Positions 7,476-17,021 are shown, numbered from the stretch's first letter. The stretch is DNA of 64,000 nucleotides from Marivibrio sp040218065 (GCF_040218065.1 NZ_JAVJQE010000004.1:127639-191638); one strand, 5' to 3'. Program-made: numbers and translations. Notes: a model not told the origin generated them from the sequence alone.

Positions 7476-9077
7476 ATGCGGGAGAGCGATGGGATGCGGG
7501 GACGGTTCATAGGACGGCCGAGCCGGCGCGCGGTGATCGGCGGGGCGGCGGCTGCAGCGGCCGGCCTTTATGCTGGGCCGGCGCTGCTGGGCCGGCCCCA
7601 GGCGCGCGCGGCCGGGCCGACGGCCGGCGGTCATCTGACCTTCGGGATCAGCGCCGGGGCGACGACCGACAGCTTCGATCCGGGCAAGGTCGGCAACGCC
7701 TTCCAATCGGTGCTGCAATATACGGTCGGCTCAATGCTGACCGAGATCGACGCGAACGGCGCGGTGCAGCCCAAGCTGGCCTCCGGCTGGGAGTCCTCGA
7801 AGGACGCGACCCGCTGGACCTTCATGCTGCGTCGGGACGCGACCTTCCATGACGGCCGGAAGGTGGTCGCGGAGGACGTCGTCGCCTCGCTCAACCATCA
7901 CCGGGGGGAGAAGTCGGAATCCTCCGCCAAGCCCATCATGGCGGCGGTGGAGGAGATCCGCGCCGACGGCACCCATGCGGTGGTCGTTCAGTTGTCGGCG
8001 CCGGACGCGGATTTTCCCTTCAAGGTCAGCAGCTTCAACTTTCCGATCTATCCGGCCAAGACCGACGGGACGATGGACTTCGCCAGCCGCAACGGCTGCG
8101 GTCCCTATCGCGTCACTGCGTTCGAAGCCGGCGTGCAGGCGGAGTTCGAGCGGCATCCGGATTATTTCGCACGCGGACCCCGCGCGCATCTCGACAGCGC
8201 GACGATGCTCTGCCTGCCGGACACGGCCGCGCGTCAGAACGCGCTGATGTCAGGCCAGGTGGATGCGATCGACCGCGTCGATCTGGCGACCTTCGATCTT
8301 CTGGCGAAGGCCCCCGGCGTGCGGGTGGAGGAGGTGGCGAACAAGACCCACTACACCTTCCCGATGCGCACCGACGCCGCGCCCTTCACCGATCCGGACG
8401 TACGCCTCGCGCTCAAGCACGCGGTGGATCGGGAGGCGCTGTTGGCGACGATTCTGCGCGGACACGGGGCTCTCGGCAACGACACGCCCATCAATCCCAC
8501 CTACCGCTATTACAGCGATGCCGTTCCGCAGCGGGCCTACGATCCCGAGCGCGCACGCTTCCATCTCAAGCGCGCCGGGGCGGAGGGGCTGAAGCTGACC
8601 CTCCACGCTTCCGACGCCGCCTTCACCCGCGCGGTCGACGCCTCCGTCCTGTTCGCCGAGCAGGCGAAGGCCGCCGGCTTAGACGTGACGGTCAGGCGCG
8701 CGCCGCAGGACGGCTATTGGAACGACGTGTGGATGAAGGAGGCCTGGTCCGCCTGCTATTGGTACGGCACGCCGACCGAGGATGAGATCTTCACCACCGC
8801 CTATTCGGCCGGCGCGGACTGGAACGACACCTATTGGGACAACGCGCGCTTCAACGAGTTGCTGGTCCAAGCCCGGGGCGAGTTGGACGAACCGCTGCGC
8901 GCCGAGATGTATCACGAGATGCAGACGATCCTGAATCAGGACGGCGGCCTGATCGCCCCCGTCTTCGCCAACGACGTCTTCGCGGTGCGCGATAAGGTTC
9001 GCTATGGCGAGCTGGCGAACAATTTCGAGGTCGACGGACGTCTGTTCTTCGAGCGCTGGTGGCTCGAGACCGCCTGA
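7476..9077 (+). CDS. ABC transporter substrate-binding protein, family 5 (peptide/nickel type)
   Basis: A 533-residue periplasmic binding protein of the DppA/OppA type. A twin-arginine-like signal (RPSRRAVIGGAAAAAAG) precedes the mature protein, which starts near GPTAGGHLTFGIS. Family landmarks are LASGWESSKDATRWTFMLR, ATFHDGRKVVAEDVVASL, a DP-x-V-R-LAL-x-x-AVDRE-like segment (DPDVRLALKHAVDREALL), and GLIAPVFANDVF near the end. The start at 7476 follows GGGAGGA. No permease or ATPase gene is adjacent, so it is an orphan binding protein here. Family 5 proteins also bind opines and betaine-like zwitterions; the neighbouring oxygenase and dehydrogenase may act on the imported compound. Confidence 0.9.
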   Translation: MRESDGMRGRFIGRPSRRAVIGGAAAAAAGLYAGPALLGRPQARAAGPTAGGHLTFGISAGATTDSFDPGKVGNAFQSVLQYTVGSMLTEIDANGAVQPKLASGWESSKDATRWTFMLRRDATFHDGRKVVAEDVVASLNHHRGEKSESSAKPIMAAVEEIRADGTHAVVVQLSAPDADFPFKVSSFNFPIYPAKTDGTMDFASRNGCGPYRVTAFEAGVQAEFERHPDYFARGPRAHLDSATMLCLPDTAARQNALMSGQVDAIDRVDLATFDLLAKAPGVRVEEVANKTHYTFPMRTDAAPFTDPDVRLALKHAVDREALLATILRGHGALGNDTPINPTYRYYSDAVPQRAYDPERARFHLKRAGAEGLKLTLHASDAAFTRAVDASVLFAEQAKAAGLDVTVRRAPQDGYWNDVWMKEAWSACYWYGTPTEDEIFTTAYSAGADWNDTYWDNARFNELLVQARGELDEPLRAEMYHEMQTILNQDGGLIAPVFANDVFAVRDKVRYGELANNFEVDGRLFFERWWLETA

Positions 9078-9155
9078 CGCACCCGCGCCCGGTCGGGACA
9101 AGGGGGAAGCGCCGGCGCGCCTTGGCGGGGCGGCGGCGCTTCCCTTATAGTCGGC

Positions 9156-9168
9156 GAACGTTCCGTTC
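9156..9168. promoter_or_regulatory. Candidate TetR operator upstream of the regulator gene
   Basis: GAACG-TTC-CGTTC forms a short inverted repeat 22 bases before the TetR start codon. It overlaps an 8-base palindrome GAACGTTC, reminiscent of BetI boxes. A role in autoregulation is inferred; the motif is short and could arise by chance. Confidence 0.35.
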
Positions 9169-9189
9169 AGCTGTTGGAGCCGGTCCGCC

Positions 9190-9843
9190 GTGCCGCCTTC
9201 CCGATCCACACCCCCGCCGAACGCCGCGCTCTCGACCAAGCGACCGCGCACCCACGCGGAGATCAACGAGTTCCGCCGGCGCGCGCTGTTGGAAGGCGCG
9301 ATCCGCTCTTTTGCGGAGCATGGCGTAGCCGGCACCACCAATCGCACTATCTGTCAGGCGGCCGGCGCGTCGAGCGGCCTTATCCAGCATTATTTCGAGA
9401 GCAAGGATAAGCTGGTCGCCGCGGCTTTCGCCTATCTGCTGAACCGCACAGCAGACGCGGTGCGCGAGGCGGTCCAGCAGGCGGGACCTAGCGCGCTCGA
9501 CCGGCTGCACGCGATGCCGCTGGCGGTGCTCTCCACCGCGATCGCGACCGAGGAGACCAAGAACGCCTTTCTCTCATTCTGGCATGAGATCCGGTTCAAC
9601 GCGTTGGTGCGCGCGGAGAACAAGGAGTTCTACCGCGACTATGCGCAGCGCACGGAAGCGCTTTTTGCGGCGGCTGCCTCCGAATTGGAGAGGGACATTG
9701 ACACTCGCCGTTCAGCGCGCGGGCTGATTTGCCTGCTCGACGGACTTTGGCTCAATCTCAGCATGGAGCGGCCCGTACTGTCGGCCCACGATGCAGATTC
9801 AATCTGCCGCCGCTATATCGACGGCGAGCTCGGCGCGCGATAG
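9190..9843 (+). CDS. TetR/AcrR family transcriptional regulator, BetI-like
   Basis: A 217-residue one-component regulator. The N-terminal helix-turn-helix is at about residues 30-75 (RRRALLEGAIRSFAEHGVAG, then TTNRTICQAAGASSGLIQHYF). The C-terminal ligand domain contains FLSFWHEIRFNALVRAE and GLICLLDGLWLNLSM, which parallel the BetI subgroup that senses choline or betaine. The start is GTG at 9190 with GGAG upstream. It lies 112 bases after the binding-protein gene in the same direction. Its neighbourhood of GMC dehydrogenase and betaine genes fits control of quaternary-amine metabolism, but the effector is inferred. Confidence 0.85.
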   Translation: MPPSRSTPPPNAALSTKRPRTHAEINEFRRRALLEGAIRSFAEHGVAGTTNRTICQAAGASSGLIQHYFESKDKLVAAAFAYLLNRTADAVREAVQQAGPSALDRLHAMPLAVLSTAIATEETKNAFLSFWHEIRFNALVRAENKEFYRDYAQRTEALFAAAASELERDIDTRRSARGLICLLDGLWLNLSMERPVLSAHDADSICRRYIDGELGAR

Positions 9844-9871
9844 CGGCCAAACGAATTGAATAACGTCTGAG

Positions 9872-9892
9872 TTTGGCTAGAAGTAAGCGTTC
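9872..9892. repeat. Dispersed intergenic repeat, copy 1
   Basis: TTTGGCTAGAAGTAAGCGTTC here matches 18 of 21 bases with 21992-22012. Both copies lie in non-coding gaps after a gene end. Similarity beyond the core is weak. It may be a remnant of a dispersed alphaproteobacterial intergenic repeat. Confidence 0.45.
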
Positions 9893-10028
9893 TGTGGCGA
9901 CGGCCGGTTAGACCGAAGTTGACCCAACTCGGACGAAGCGCCGATCGCGTTGCGGCGAAGAACGGGGCTGATCGCGCGGCCGCTTAGGCCGAGGCGCGCC
10001 CTTCTACGGGGGCGGTGCGCGCGGTCTC

Positions 10029-11300
10029 TCACAACCGTTCGGCCGCGCGCGCGTAAGCCGCTTCCGTGGCCGTCAGATCCGCCTCGCTGAGCGCGAGGCA
10101 GGGATAGGTCTTGCCTGGCGACTTGAGCAATCCGCCAGCCCGCAGCGCGCGATTGAAGGCGCTCTGGCGGTCCGCATCGGCGTGCAGGACGGCGCGGTAG
10201 TCGCGCACGCGGGTCTCGGTAAAGACGACCTCGAACAGGCTGGGCGCGCCGACGACCTGATGCGCGATCCCGCGCGCCGACAGCGCGTTGGAGGCTGAGG
10301 CCATGAGCCGCGCGCCGATCGCGGTCAGACGGTCGTACTGGCCGGGTCGCCGCAGCACCTCCATCGTCTTCAGGCCCGCAACCGCCGCGACCGGATTGCC
10401 GGAGAGCGTGCCGAGCTGCATCAGCCACTTGTCCGCGCCGACGGCCGCCTTGTCGAAATGCGCCATGATGTCGGCCCGGCCGGCGATCGCCGCCAGCGGA
10501 AAGCCGCCGCCGATGATCTTGCCCAGCGTGCAGAGATCCGGCGTGACGCCGTAGGCCTCCTGCGCGCCGCCATAGGCGAGGCGAAAGCCGGTCACGATCT
10601 CGTCGAAGATCAGGACGACGCCGTAACGGTCCGCCAGATCGCGCAACGCCTGCAGGAAGCCCGGCTCGGGCGGGACGATCCGCTGCAGCGGCTCGACGAT
10701 GATGGCGGCGACTTCTTCGCCGCGTTCGGCCAGCAGGGATTGCAGGAACTCGACATCGTTGAAGGGGGCGATCAGCATCTCCGCGCGGACGCTCTCCGGG
10801 ATGCCGGCGCTGTCGGGTACGGCCTCGGGAAAGTTCGCCAGACGCGTGGGCGCGAGGCTCATCTGCGCCTCCGCGCTCATGCCGTGATAGCCGCCCTCGA
10901 ACTTCAGGATCTTGATCCGGCCGGTGAAGGCGCGGGCGAGGCGGATGGCGTACATGTCCGCCTCCCCGCCGGAGGAGACGTAGCGCACCTGCTCGGCGCA
11001 GGCGACGGCCTCGCAGATCGCCTCGGCCAGTTCGATCCCGGCGGCGTTGCTGGCGAAGAAGGTCATGCCCTTGGGCAACTGGCCCAGGATCGCCTCCATC
11101 ACCTCCGGATGACCATGGCCCAGCAGCATCGGGCCGGAGCCGATCAGATAGTCGATATACTCCCGCCCGTCCTCGTCCCAGACATGCGCGCCGCGCCCCT
11201 CGCGGATGACGATCCCCGGATCGAAATTGCCGAAGCCGCCGCCCGGCAGCACGCGGCGCGCGCGGTCGATCCAGCGTTGTTGCGAGGCGATGGGATGCAT
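10029..11300 (-). CDS. Class III PLP aminotransferase, glutamate-1-semialdehyde aminomutase-like
   Basis: A 423-residue PLP enzyme. Landmarks are RARRVLPGGGFGNFDP at the N terminus, YIDYLIGSGPMLLGHGHPEV, SSGGEADMYAIRLARAFTGR, the cofactor-contact Asp in LIFDEIVTGFR, and the Schiff-base Lys in TLGKIIGGGFPLAA. These are typical of the glutamate-1-semialdehyde 2,1-aminomutase branch, but many paralogues in catabolic operons are omega-aminotransferases. The location at the end of an operon with dimethylglycine dehydrogenase-like and betaine epimerase-like genes argues for an amine-catabolic transaminase rather than heme synthesis. It lies 12 bases after the upstream enolase-superfamily gene. Confidence 0.85.
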   Translation of the reverse strand: MHPIASQQRWIDRARRVLPGGGFGNFDPGIVIREGRGAHVWDEDGREYIDYLIGSGPMLLGHGHPEVMEAILGQLPKGMTFFASNAAGIELAEAICEAVACAEQVRYVSSGGEADMYAIRLARAFTGRIKILKFEGGYHGMSAEAQMSLAPTRLANFPEAVPDSAGIPESVRAEMLIAPFNDVEFLQSLLAERGEEVAAIIVEPLQRIVPPEPGFLQALRDLADRYGVVLIFDEIVTGFRLAYGGAQEAYGVTPDLCTLGKIIGGGFPLAAIAGRADIMAHFDKAAVGADKWLMQLGTLSGNPVAAVAGLKTMEVLRRPGQYDRLTAIGARLMASASNALSARGIAHQVVGAPSLFEVVFTETRVRDYRAVLHADADRQSAFNRALRAGGLLKSPGKTYPCLALSEADLTATEAAYARAAERL

Positions 11301-11312
11301 CGGGCCTTCCTT

Positions 11313-12467
11313 CTAGGCGAGAACGAGATCGGGCGCGCCCAGCAGGGCCGGGTCCGGTTCGACGCCCAGGCCCGGCCCCTCCGGAGGCGCGATCCGGCCG
11401 TCGCGCCGCGTCGGGCCGTCGGGGGCGAGGCGCGGGCTTACATAGCCGGAAAGGTCGCAGACGTTGAGCAGAAAGCGCTGGTCGCACGACGCGCCGAGCG
11501 CCAGCGCCGCCGCGGTCGCGACATCTGAGCCCCAGGTGTCTTCGACGCACATCTTGACGCCCAGCTGCTGGCACAGATCGCGCGCCTGCCGGGCCGCCGA
11601 CAGGCCGCCGAACTTTGAGAGCTTGATCGCGGCCGCGTCCAGGCACCCGGCCCGGTGCGCGGCGATCAGGCTGGCGGTATCGTGCACCCCTTCATCCAGC
11701 TTCATCGGCAGGCCCGCGGCGGCGCGCACGCGCGCGCACTCCTCCAGCGTCCGGCAGGGCTGCTCCAGCATCACGTCGAGATGGGCGACCGCCCGCGCGA
11801 CCCGGCTGGCGTCGAGGGAGGTCGCGCCGCAGTTCCAGTCGCCATAGACCAGCGGGCCGGGGCCGAGCGCTTCACGCACCAGGGTGAGGCGGGCTGCGTC
11901 CGCAGCCCAGTCGTCGTCCGCGCCCAACTTGACCTGGAACTGGGTCACGCCTTGCGCCTGCGCCTCCTGGGCGATGCGGGCCATCTCGTGCGGGTCGATG
12001 CAGGTGATCGAATGATAGACCGGCAGCGCCGCCGCCCGCCGGCCGCCGAGCAGCGCCGAAAGCGGCTGCCCGGCGATCTTCCCCAGCAGATCCCAGAGCG
12101 CGATGTCGATCGGGGAATGGACGAAAGGATGGCCGGGCAGCACGCGCATGCAGGCGGCGATCGCCGCCTCCGGTCCGGTCGCGTCGGCGCCCAGCAGCGC
12201 CGGCGCGACCTCGGCGACGCCCGGCGCGACGCCGCGCGCGTAGGCCGGCAGATAGTGCGGGATGGGGCAGACCTCCCCCCATCCGACAAGACCGCTGTCG
12301 GTGGTGAGCGACAGCACCACGGTTTCGACCGCAGCGCAGCGCTTTCCGGCCGCCATCTCGTAGGCGACGTGGCTGGTGAGCGTCGTCGTCCAGACCCGGA
12401 TTTCGGCGATACGATGCGCCGGCGCGCGGGTGGAGGCCGGGATCGGCGAGGCGAGGACGGCCATCAC
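11313..12467 (-). CDS. Enolase-superfamily enzyme, proline-betaine/hydroxyproline-betaine 2-epimerase-like
   Basis: A 384-residue mandelate racemase/muconate lactonizing family protein. Metal ligands appear in order: Asp in YGDWNCG, Glu in MLEQPC and Asp in KLDEGVHD. Candidate acid/base lysines are in FQVKLGADDD and AIKLSKFGG. The N-terminal capping domain includes GWGEVCPIPHYLPAYA, which resembles the cis-3-hydroxyproline dehydratase and hydroxyproline-betaine epimerase (HpbD) groups. Context favours a betaine substrate: it overlaps the dimethylglycine dehydrogenase-like gene by four bases and a Rieske demethylase is divergent. Sequence alone does not separate epimerase from dehydratase. Confidence 0.78.
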   Translation of the reverse strand: MMAVLASPIPASTRAPAHRIAEIRVWTTTLTSHVAYEMAAGKRCAAVETVVLSLTTDSGLVGWGEVCPIPHYLPAYARGVAPGVAEVAPALLGADATGPEAAIAACMRVLPGHPFVHSPIDIALWDLLGKIAGQPLSALLGGRRAAALPVYHSITCIDPHEMARIAQEAQAQGVTQFQVKLGADDDWAADAARLTLVREALGPGPLVYGDWNCGATSLDASRVARAVAHLDVMLEQPCRTLEECARVRAAAGLPMKLDEGVHDTASLIAAHRAGCLDAAAIKLSKFGGLSAARQARDLCQQLGVKMCVEDTWGSDVATAAALALGASCDQRFLLNVCDLSGYVSPRLAPDGPTRRDGRIAPPEGPGLGVEPDPALLGAPDLVLA

Positions 12468-14932
12468 TCGGCCGCCTCGCTGGCGCGGGGCGCATCCTGG
12501 CGCGGACGCAGGCTGTCGGGATCGACGGCCGGCGCGTCCAGCAGACGGGCGGCGCGGGGCTCCCCATGGATCACGACCTCAAGCGCGCCGTCGGCTTGCG
12601 CCGCCGCGGGCTTGAGGTAGGCGAAGGCCAATATCTCCCCGACCGTATGGCCGAAGGCGACGGAGGCGGTGGTTCCGACCACCTCGCCGTCCAGCAGCAC
12701 CGCCTCGCCGCCATGGCCGTCGACGACGCCGTCCGGCTCGATCGCCAGATAGGCGCAGACCCAGGGCAGGGGGGCCTCCAGGCTCTTCAGCGTCGCGCCC
12801 TTGCCCAGGAAATCCTTGTCCAGCCTGGCGAAGCGCATGACGTCGGCTTCTGGGAGCGTCACTTCGTTGGTCAGTTCGCCCGCGCCCTTGAAGCCCTTTT
12901 CCATCCGCAGGGCGTTCATCGCGAAGCTGCCGTAATCCCGCAGGCCGAGCGGCGCGCCCGCCGCCCACAGCGCGTCATAGACGGCCAGCGCGTCGGCGCG
13001 CGGGATATGCAGCTCCCACCCCAGCTCGCCCGCGTAGGACATCCGCATCGCCCAGAGATCGCACCCGGCGACGTGGATTGTCCGGGCGGTGAGCCACCGG
13101 AAGCCGGCGTTGGAGAGGTCCGCGTCGGTGCAGGCCCCGAGGATCTCGCGCGCCCGCGGGCCGTTCAGCGCCAGCGCCGCCCAATCCTCCGACAGACAGC
13201 GGATGTCGACCGCCGTATCACCCCGATGCGCGGCCAGATGATCCAGCAGCCGCTGTTCGAAGAAGGCGGCGCAGACAAGATAGAAGCGATCGTCGGCGAG
13301 GCGCACGACGGTCGTCTCAAGCTCGATCCGCCCGCGCCCGTTCAGCATGTGGGTCAGCGCGATCCCGCCGATCTTCTTGGGCAGGCGGTTGGCGACCAGG
13401 CGGTCCAGCAGGCGTTCGGCGTCGGCGCCCGCGACCTCCACCTTCGTGAAGGCGGAGATGTCCATGATCCCGGCCGCCTCGCGCACCGCCCGGCACTCCG
13501 CGCCGACCAGATCGTGCACGGCCGTGCGGCGGAAGCTGTAGTGGTCGCGCTGGTCGACGCCGTCGGCCGCGAACCAGCGCGGGCGCTCGTGGCCGTAGAC
13601 CTCCTCGAAGACGGCGCCCTTGGCCTTGAGGCGGTCATAGAGCGGCGAGGGCTTGATCGGCCGACCGGCGAGACGGTTGAAATTGGGGAAGGGGATCTCG
13701 TGGCGCAGCACGTAATCCTCCTTCGCTTTGACGATCTGCCAGTCCTTGGTCGCGTAGGAGCCGAAGCGGCGCGGGTCGAACTCGCGCATCGACAGATCGG
13801 CCGCGCCGTGCACCATCCAGCGCGCCAGTTCGCGCGTCAGCCCCGGCCCCCAGCCGATGCCGATCTGCGTGCCGCAGCAGCACCAATAGTTCGGCGCGCC
13901 CGGCGCCGGACCGATCAGCGGCTGACCGTCGGGCGGGTGGGAGATCGCGCCGTGGACGTCGCGCTTGATCCCCAGCTCCGCGAAGATCGGCATGCGCTCC
14001 AACGCCGCCTCAAGCCAGGGCATGATCCGCTCGTAGTCGGGGGCGAACAGCTCGTTCTCCGCCTCCCACGGGCAGTGGTCCTCCCAGACGGTGTTGGGAT
14101 TCTCCTTCTCGTATATGCCGATCAGGCCCGACTTCTGCTCCATCCGGATGTAGCCGGAGACCTTGCGGTCGTCGCGGATCACCGGCAGCTCGCGCTCCAG
14201 ATCCTGGAATTCCGGGACGGCGTCCGTGACGAAATAGTGGTGCGTCATGGAGGTCATGGGCAGCTGCAGCCCCGACCATTCCCCCATCTGGCGGGCGTAG
14301 GTCCCGCCGGCGTTGACCACATGCTCGCAGCGGATCGCGCCCTGTTCAGTCTCCACCAGCCATTCGCCGGAGGCGAGGCGCGTGATGTTCGTCGCCCGAC
14401 AGCGCCGGATGATCCGGGCTTCGAGCCGTCGCGCGCCCGTCGCCATGGCTTGCGTGACGCCGGACGGGTCGACATGGCCGTCGTCCGGGGTATGCAGCGC
14501 GGCCAGCACGCCGTCGAGATTGTAGAAGGGGTGATGACGGCGCACCTCCTCCGGCCCGACCAGCGCCATGGTGAAGCCGAGCGCCCGGCCGACCGACAGC
14601 GTGTGGCGCAGCCAGTCGACCTCATCCTCGGTATAGGCGAGGCGGAAGGAGCCGCAGCCGTGCCAGGTGACGGACTGGCCCGTCTCCGCCTCCAAGGCGC
14701 CGGAATAGAGATGAATGTTGTAATCGACGCACTTTCCCAGCGAGAACGAGCTGGTGGAGCGCGTGATCTGGCCGGCCGCATGCCAGGTGGAGCCGGAGGT
14801 GAGCTCCGCCTTCTCCAGCAGGACGACGTCCGTCCACCCCTCATGCGCCAGATGATAGGCGAGCCCGCAGCCCATCACCCCGCCGCCCACGATCACGACC
14901 CGCGCCGTGCTGGGAAAGGCCGCTTCCGCCAT
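12464..14932 (-). CDS. Dimethylglycine/sarcosine dehydrogenase-like flavoprotein (DAO + GcvT)
   Basis: An 822-residue oxidative N-demethylase. Residues 1-400 form an FAD-binding DAO domain: VVIVGGGVMGCGLAYHLA dinucleotide motif, the STWHAAGQ flavin-attachment region, and DGQPLIGPAP. This is followed by an FAO-type linker and a GcvT aminomethyltransferase half (FTKVEVAGADAERLLDRL, MRMSYAGELGWELHIP, LRMEKGFKGAG) that transfers the one-carbon unit to tetrahydrofolate. The ATG at 14932 has a GGAGAGA site; an in-frame extension to 15004 would overlap the start of the divergent regulator gene. It is the first gene of an operon with the epimerase-like and aminotransferase genes. The likely substrate is an N-methylated amino acid such as N-methylproline, sarcosine or dimethylglycine. 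Confidence 0.88.
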   Translation of the reverse strand: MAEAAFPSTARVVIVGGGVMGCGLAYHLAHEGWTDVVLLEKAELTSGSTWHAAGQITRSTSSFSLGKCVDYNIHLYSGALEAETGQSVTWHGCGSFRLAYTEDEVDWLRHTLSVGRALGFTMALVGPEEVRRHHPFYNLDGVLAALHTPDDGHVDPSGVTQAMATGARRLEARIIRRCRATNITRLASGEWLVETEQGAIRCEHVVNAGGTYARQMGEWSGLQLPMTSMTHHYFVTDAVPEFQDLERELPVIRDDRKVSGYIRMEQKSGLIGIYEKENPNTVWEDHCPWEAENELFAPDYERIMPWLEAALERMPIFAELGIKRDVHGAISHPPDGQPLIGPAPGAPNYWCCCGTQIGIGWGPGLTRELARWMVHGAADLSMREFDPRRFGSYATKDWQIVKAKEDYVLRHEIPFPNFNRLAGRPIKPSPLYDRLKAKGAVFEEVYGHERPRWFAADGVDQRDHYSFRRTAVHDLVGAECRAVREAAGIMDISAFTKVEVAGADAERLLDRLVANRLPKKIGGIALTHMLNGRGRIELETTVVRLADDRFYLVCAAFFEQRLLDHLAAHRGDTAVDIRCLSEDWAALALNGPRAREILGACTDADLSNAGFRWLTARTIHVAGCDLWAMRMSYAGELGWELHIPRADALAVYDALWAAGAPLGLRDYGSFAMNALRMEKGFKGAGELTNEVTLPEADVMRFARLDKDFLGKGATLKSLEAPLPWVCAYLAIEPDGVVDGHGGEAVLLDGEVVGTTASVAFGHTVGEILAFAYLKPAAAQADGALEVVIHGEPRAARLLDAPAVDPDSLRPRQDAPRASEAAE

Positions 14933-15002
14933 CCGTCTCTCCGCTTCCAAGGGGTTAAATTTCGTTGGACAAGGGTGTCGTACAAAAATACCATAGTCAA
15001 TC

Positions 15003-15890
15003 ATGAATGATACAAATGTCTCATCAGAGGTTCTGGAGCGGCTGACCGCCGAATGGGAGTCGCTGACGCCCGAGGCGCAGAAGGCCGCGCGCTACGTCCT
15101 GGAGAATCCGCGCGAAGTGGGCGTCTCCACCGTGCGCGAGATCGCGGAAGCCGCGAAGGTGAAGCCGAACACGCTGGTGCGCATGGCGCGCCAGATCGGC
15201 TTCGAAGGCTATGAGGATTTCCGCGCGCCGTTTCGCGAGGCGATCCGCAACGGGGCGGTCGCGCTGCAGGACCGCGCGCGCTGGCTGCAGGAGATCCGCA
15301 AGTCCGGCGATCTGGGCGGCCTCTACGCCGATATGGCGGAGGCCGCGCTGCGCAACGTCGAGGAGACGTTTCAGGCGATCGACGCCCGGCGCATGCAGGC
15401 GGCGGCGGAGGCCGTCTGGGCGGCGCGCAGCGTCTTCACGCTGGGCGTCGGCGTGAACAACGCGAACGCCCGCAACTTCACCTATCTCGCCTCCACCGGC
15501 ATGGTGCAGTTCCACGCGATCCCGCGCGCGGGCTCGGTCGCGGCCGACGATCTGGCCTGGGCGGACGGGCGCGACGTGCTGATCGCGATCACCTGCAAGC
15601 CCTACCGGGCGGAGGTCGTGGAGGCCGTGCGTCTGGCGAAAGAGCAGGGCGTTCAGGTGATCGCGCTGTCCGACAGCCCGGCCAGCCCCATCGTCCGGGC
15701 GGCCGACCACGGTTTCGTGCTGGCGACCGATACGCCGCAGTTCTTCCCCTCGTCCGTCGCCACGATCGCGGTGTTGGAGACGCTGCTCTCCTTCGTCATC
15801 GCCATCGCCAGCGACGAGGTGGCGGAGCGGGTGGAGACCTTCCACGCCCGACGGCGCCGCCTCGGGCTCTATCTCGAAGACGGGGAGTGA
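15003..15890 (+). CDS. RpiR/MurR family transcriptional regulator
   Basis: A 295-residue repressor/activator. The N-terminal HTH_6 domain (about 10-85) contains LTPEAQKAARYVLENP and TVREIAEAAKVKPNTLVRMARQIGFEGYEDFR. The C-terminal SIS domain (about 120-280) contains SVFTLGVGVNNANARNFTYL, VLIAITCKPYRAEVVEAVRLAKEQG and VIALSDSPASPI. It reads away from the dehydrogenase operon through a 70-base AT-richer gap and runs directly into the Rieske gene, so it probably controls both directions. A second RpiR protein of the same architecture lies at 17535. Confidence 0.9.
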   Translation: MNDTNVSSEVLERLTAEWESLTPEAQKAARYVLENPREVGVSTVREIAEAAKVKPNTLVRMARQIGFEGYEDFRAPFREAIRNGAVALQDRARWLQEIRKSGDLGGLYADMAEAALRNVEETFQAIDARRMQAAAEAVWAARSVFTLGVGVNNANARNFTYLASTGMVQFHAIPRAGSVAADDLAWADGRDVLIAITCKPYRAEVVEAVRLAKEQGVQVIALSDSPASPIVRAADHGFVLATDTPQFFPSSVATIAVLETLLSFVIAIASDEVAERVETFHARRRRLGLYLEDGE

Positions 15891-15895
15891 CGGGC

Positions 15896-16999
15896 ATGGC
15901 GGACGCCGCGCTCGAGGATCCGATGCGGCCGCTGGCCGCGCGCTATTACATCGACCCGGCCCATTACGAGCGCGAGCGCACGGGCCTTCTGTCGCGCACC
16001 TGGCAGTTCGCGGGGCATGTCGCGGAGGTCCCGAAGCCGGGAGACTACTTCACCTTCGAGATCGCGGGCGAACGGCTGTTCTGCATCCGCGGGCGCGACG
16101 GCCTGCTGCGCAGCTTCTACAACGTCTGTCAGCATCGGGCGCATCAGCTGCTGGAAGGGGCGGGGGCGACGCGCAGCATCACCTGCCCCTATCACGCCTG
16201 GACCTATGAGCTGACGGGCCGGCTGCGCTCCGGCCCGAACCTGCGCAAGGTCAAGGGCTTCGAGCGGGACAAGGTCTGTCTGACCGAGGTGAAGACGGAG
16301 ATCTTCAACGGCTTCATCTTCGTCAATCTGGACCCGGCCGCCGCGCCGATGGACGTCTGGTATCCCGGCGTGCGCGAGCAGCTGCGCGCCTATGTCCCCC
16401 AGATCGACGATCTGGCGCCGTTGGAGTGGGTCGAGATCAATGAGGCCTGCAACTGGAAGGTCTCGGTCGAGAACTATTCCGAATGCTATCACTGCGCCCG
16501 CAACCACCCGACCTTCACCACCGGCGTGATCAAGCCCGAGACGTACAATATCCGGCGCGCGGACGGCTATGTGCTGCTGCACACGACGGAGTGCTCGGCC
16601 CTGGAGGCCATGAGCTACGACATCGACCTGTCGGCGAACGAGCATGCGGGCGAGTATCGAAGCTGGTTCCTCTGGCCGCTGTTCTCCTTCCAGGTCTATC
16701 CCGGCAATGTGCTGAACACCTACCATTGGCGCCCGGACGGCCCGGATCGGGTCGCGGTCTGGCGCGGCTGGTACACCGAAGGCGGCTACGATTCCGAGGC
16801 CGTGCGGCGGCTCGCCCAGCAGGACCGCGCCACGACGGTTGAAGAGGACATCCGGCTCGTCCAATCGGTGCATCAGGGCCTCAAAAGCCGGGGCTACAGC
16901 CCCGCGCCGCTGGTGCTCGACCCGGACGAGGGGGTGAATTCCGAGCATTCGCTGGCCGTGTTGCACGGCTGGATGCGCGAGACGCTGGACGAGATTTAG
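15896..16999 (+). CDS. Rieske non-heme iron oxygenase, betaine (stachydrine) demethylase-like
   Basis: A 367-residue oxygenase alpha subunit that would remove an N-methyl group from a quaternary amine. The Rieske [2Fe-2S] ligands are Cys78, His80, Cys97 and His100 (NVCQHRAH, ITCPYHAW). The mononuclear iron region is ENYSECYHCARNHPTF. The C-terminal GVNSEHSLAVLHGWM and the 300-370-residue core resemble the GbcA/Stc2 group acting on glycine or proline betaine. ATG at 15896 is preferred to GTG at 15887 because GGGGAG at 15882 is then correctly spaced. No ferredoxin reductase gene is nearby, so electrons must come from a partner elsewhere. Confidence 0.85.
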   Translation: MADAALEDPMRPLAARYYIDPAHYERERTGLLSRTWQFAGHVAEVPKPGDYFTFEIAGERLFCIRGRDGLLRSFYNVCQHRAHQLLEGAGATRSITCPYHAWTYELTGRLRSGPNLRKVKGFERDKVCLTEVKTEIFNGFIFVNLDPAAAPMDVWYPGVREQLRAYVPQIDDLAPLEWVEINEACNWKVSVENYSECYHCARNHPTFTTGVIKPETYNIRRADGYVLLHTTECSALEAMSYDIDLSANEHAGEYRSWFLWPLFSFQVYPGNVLNTYHWRPDGPDRVAVWRGWYTEGGYDSEAVRRLAQQDRATTVEEDIRLVQSVHQGLKSRGYSPAPLVLDPDEGVNSEHSLAVLHGWMRETLDEI

Positions 17000-17021
17000 G
17001 CGAGAGAGGAGGGCGAGGCCG

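Noticed and set aside
12566..15010. 814-codon open frame antisense to the dimethylglycine dehydrogenase-like gene
   Set aside because: No family similarity and complete overlap with a strongly recognised flavoprotein.
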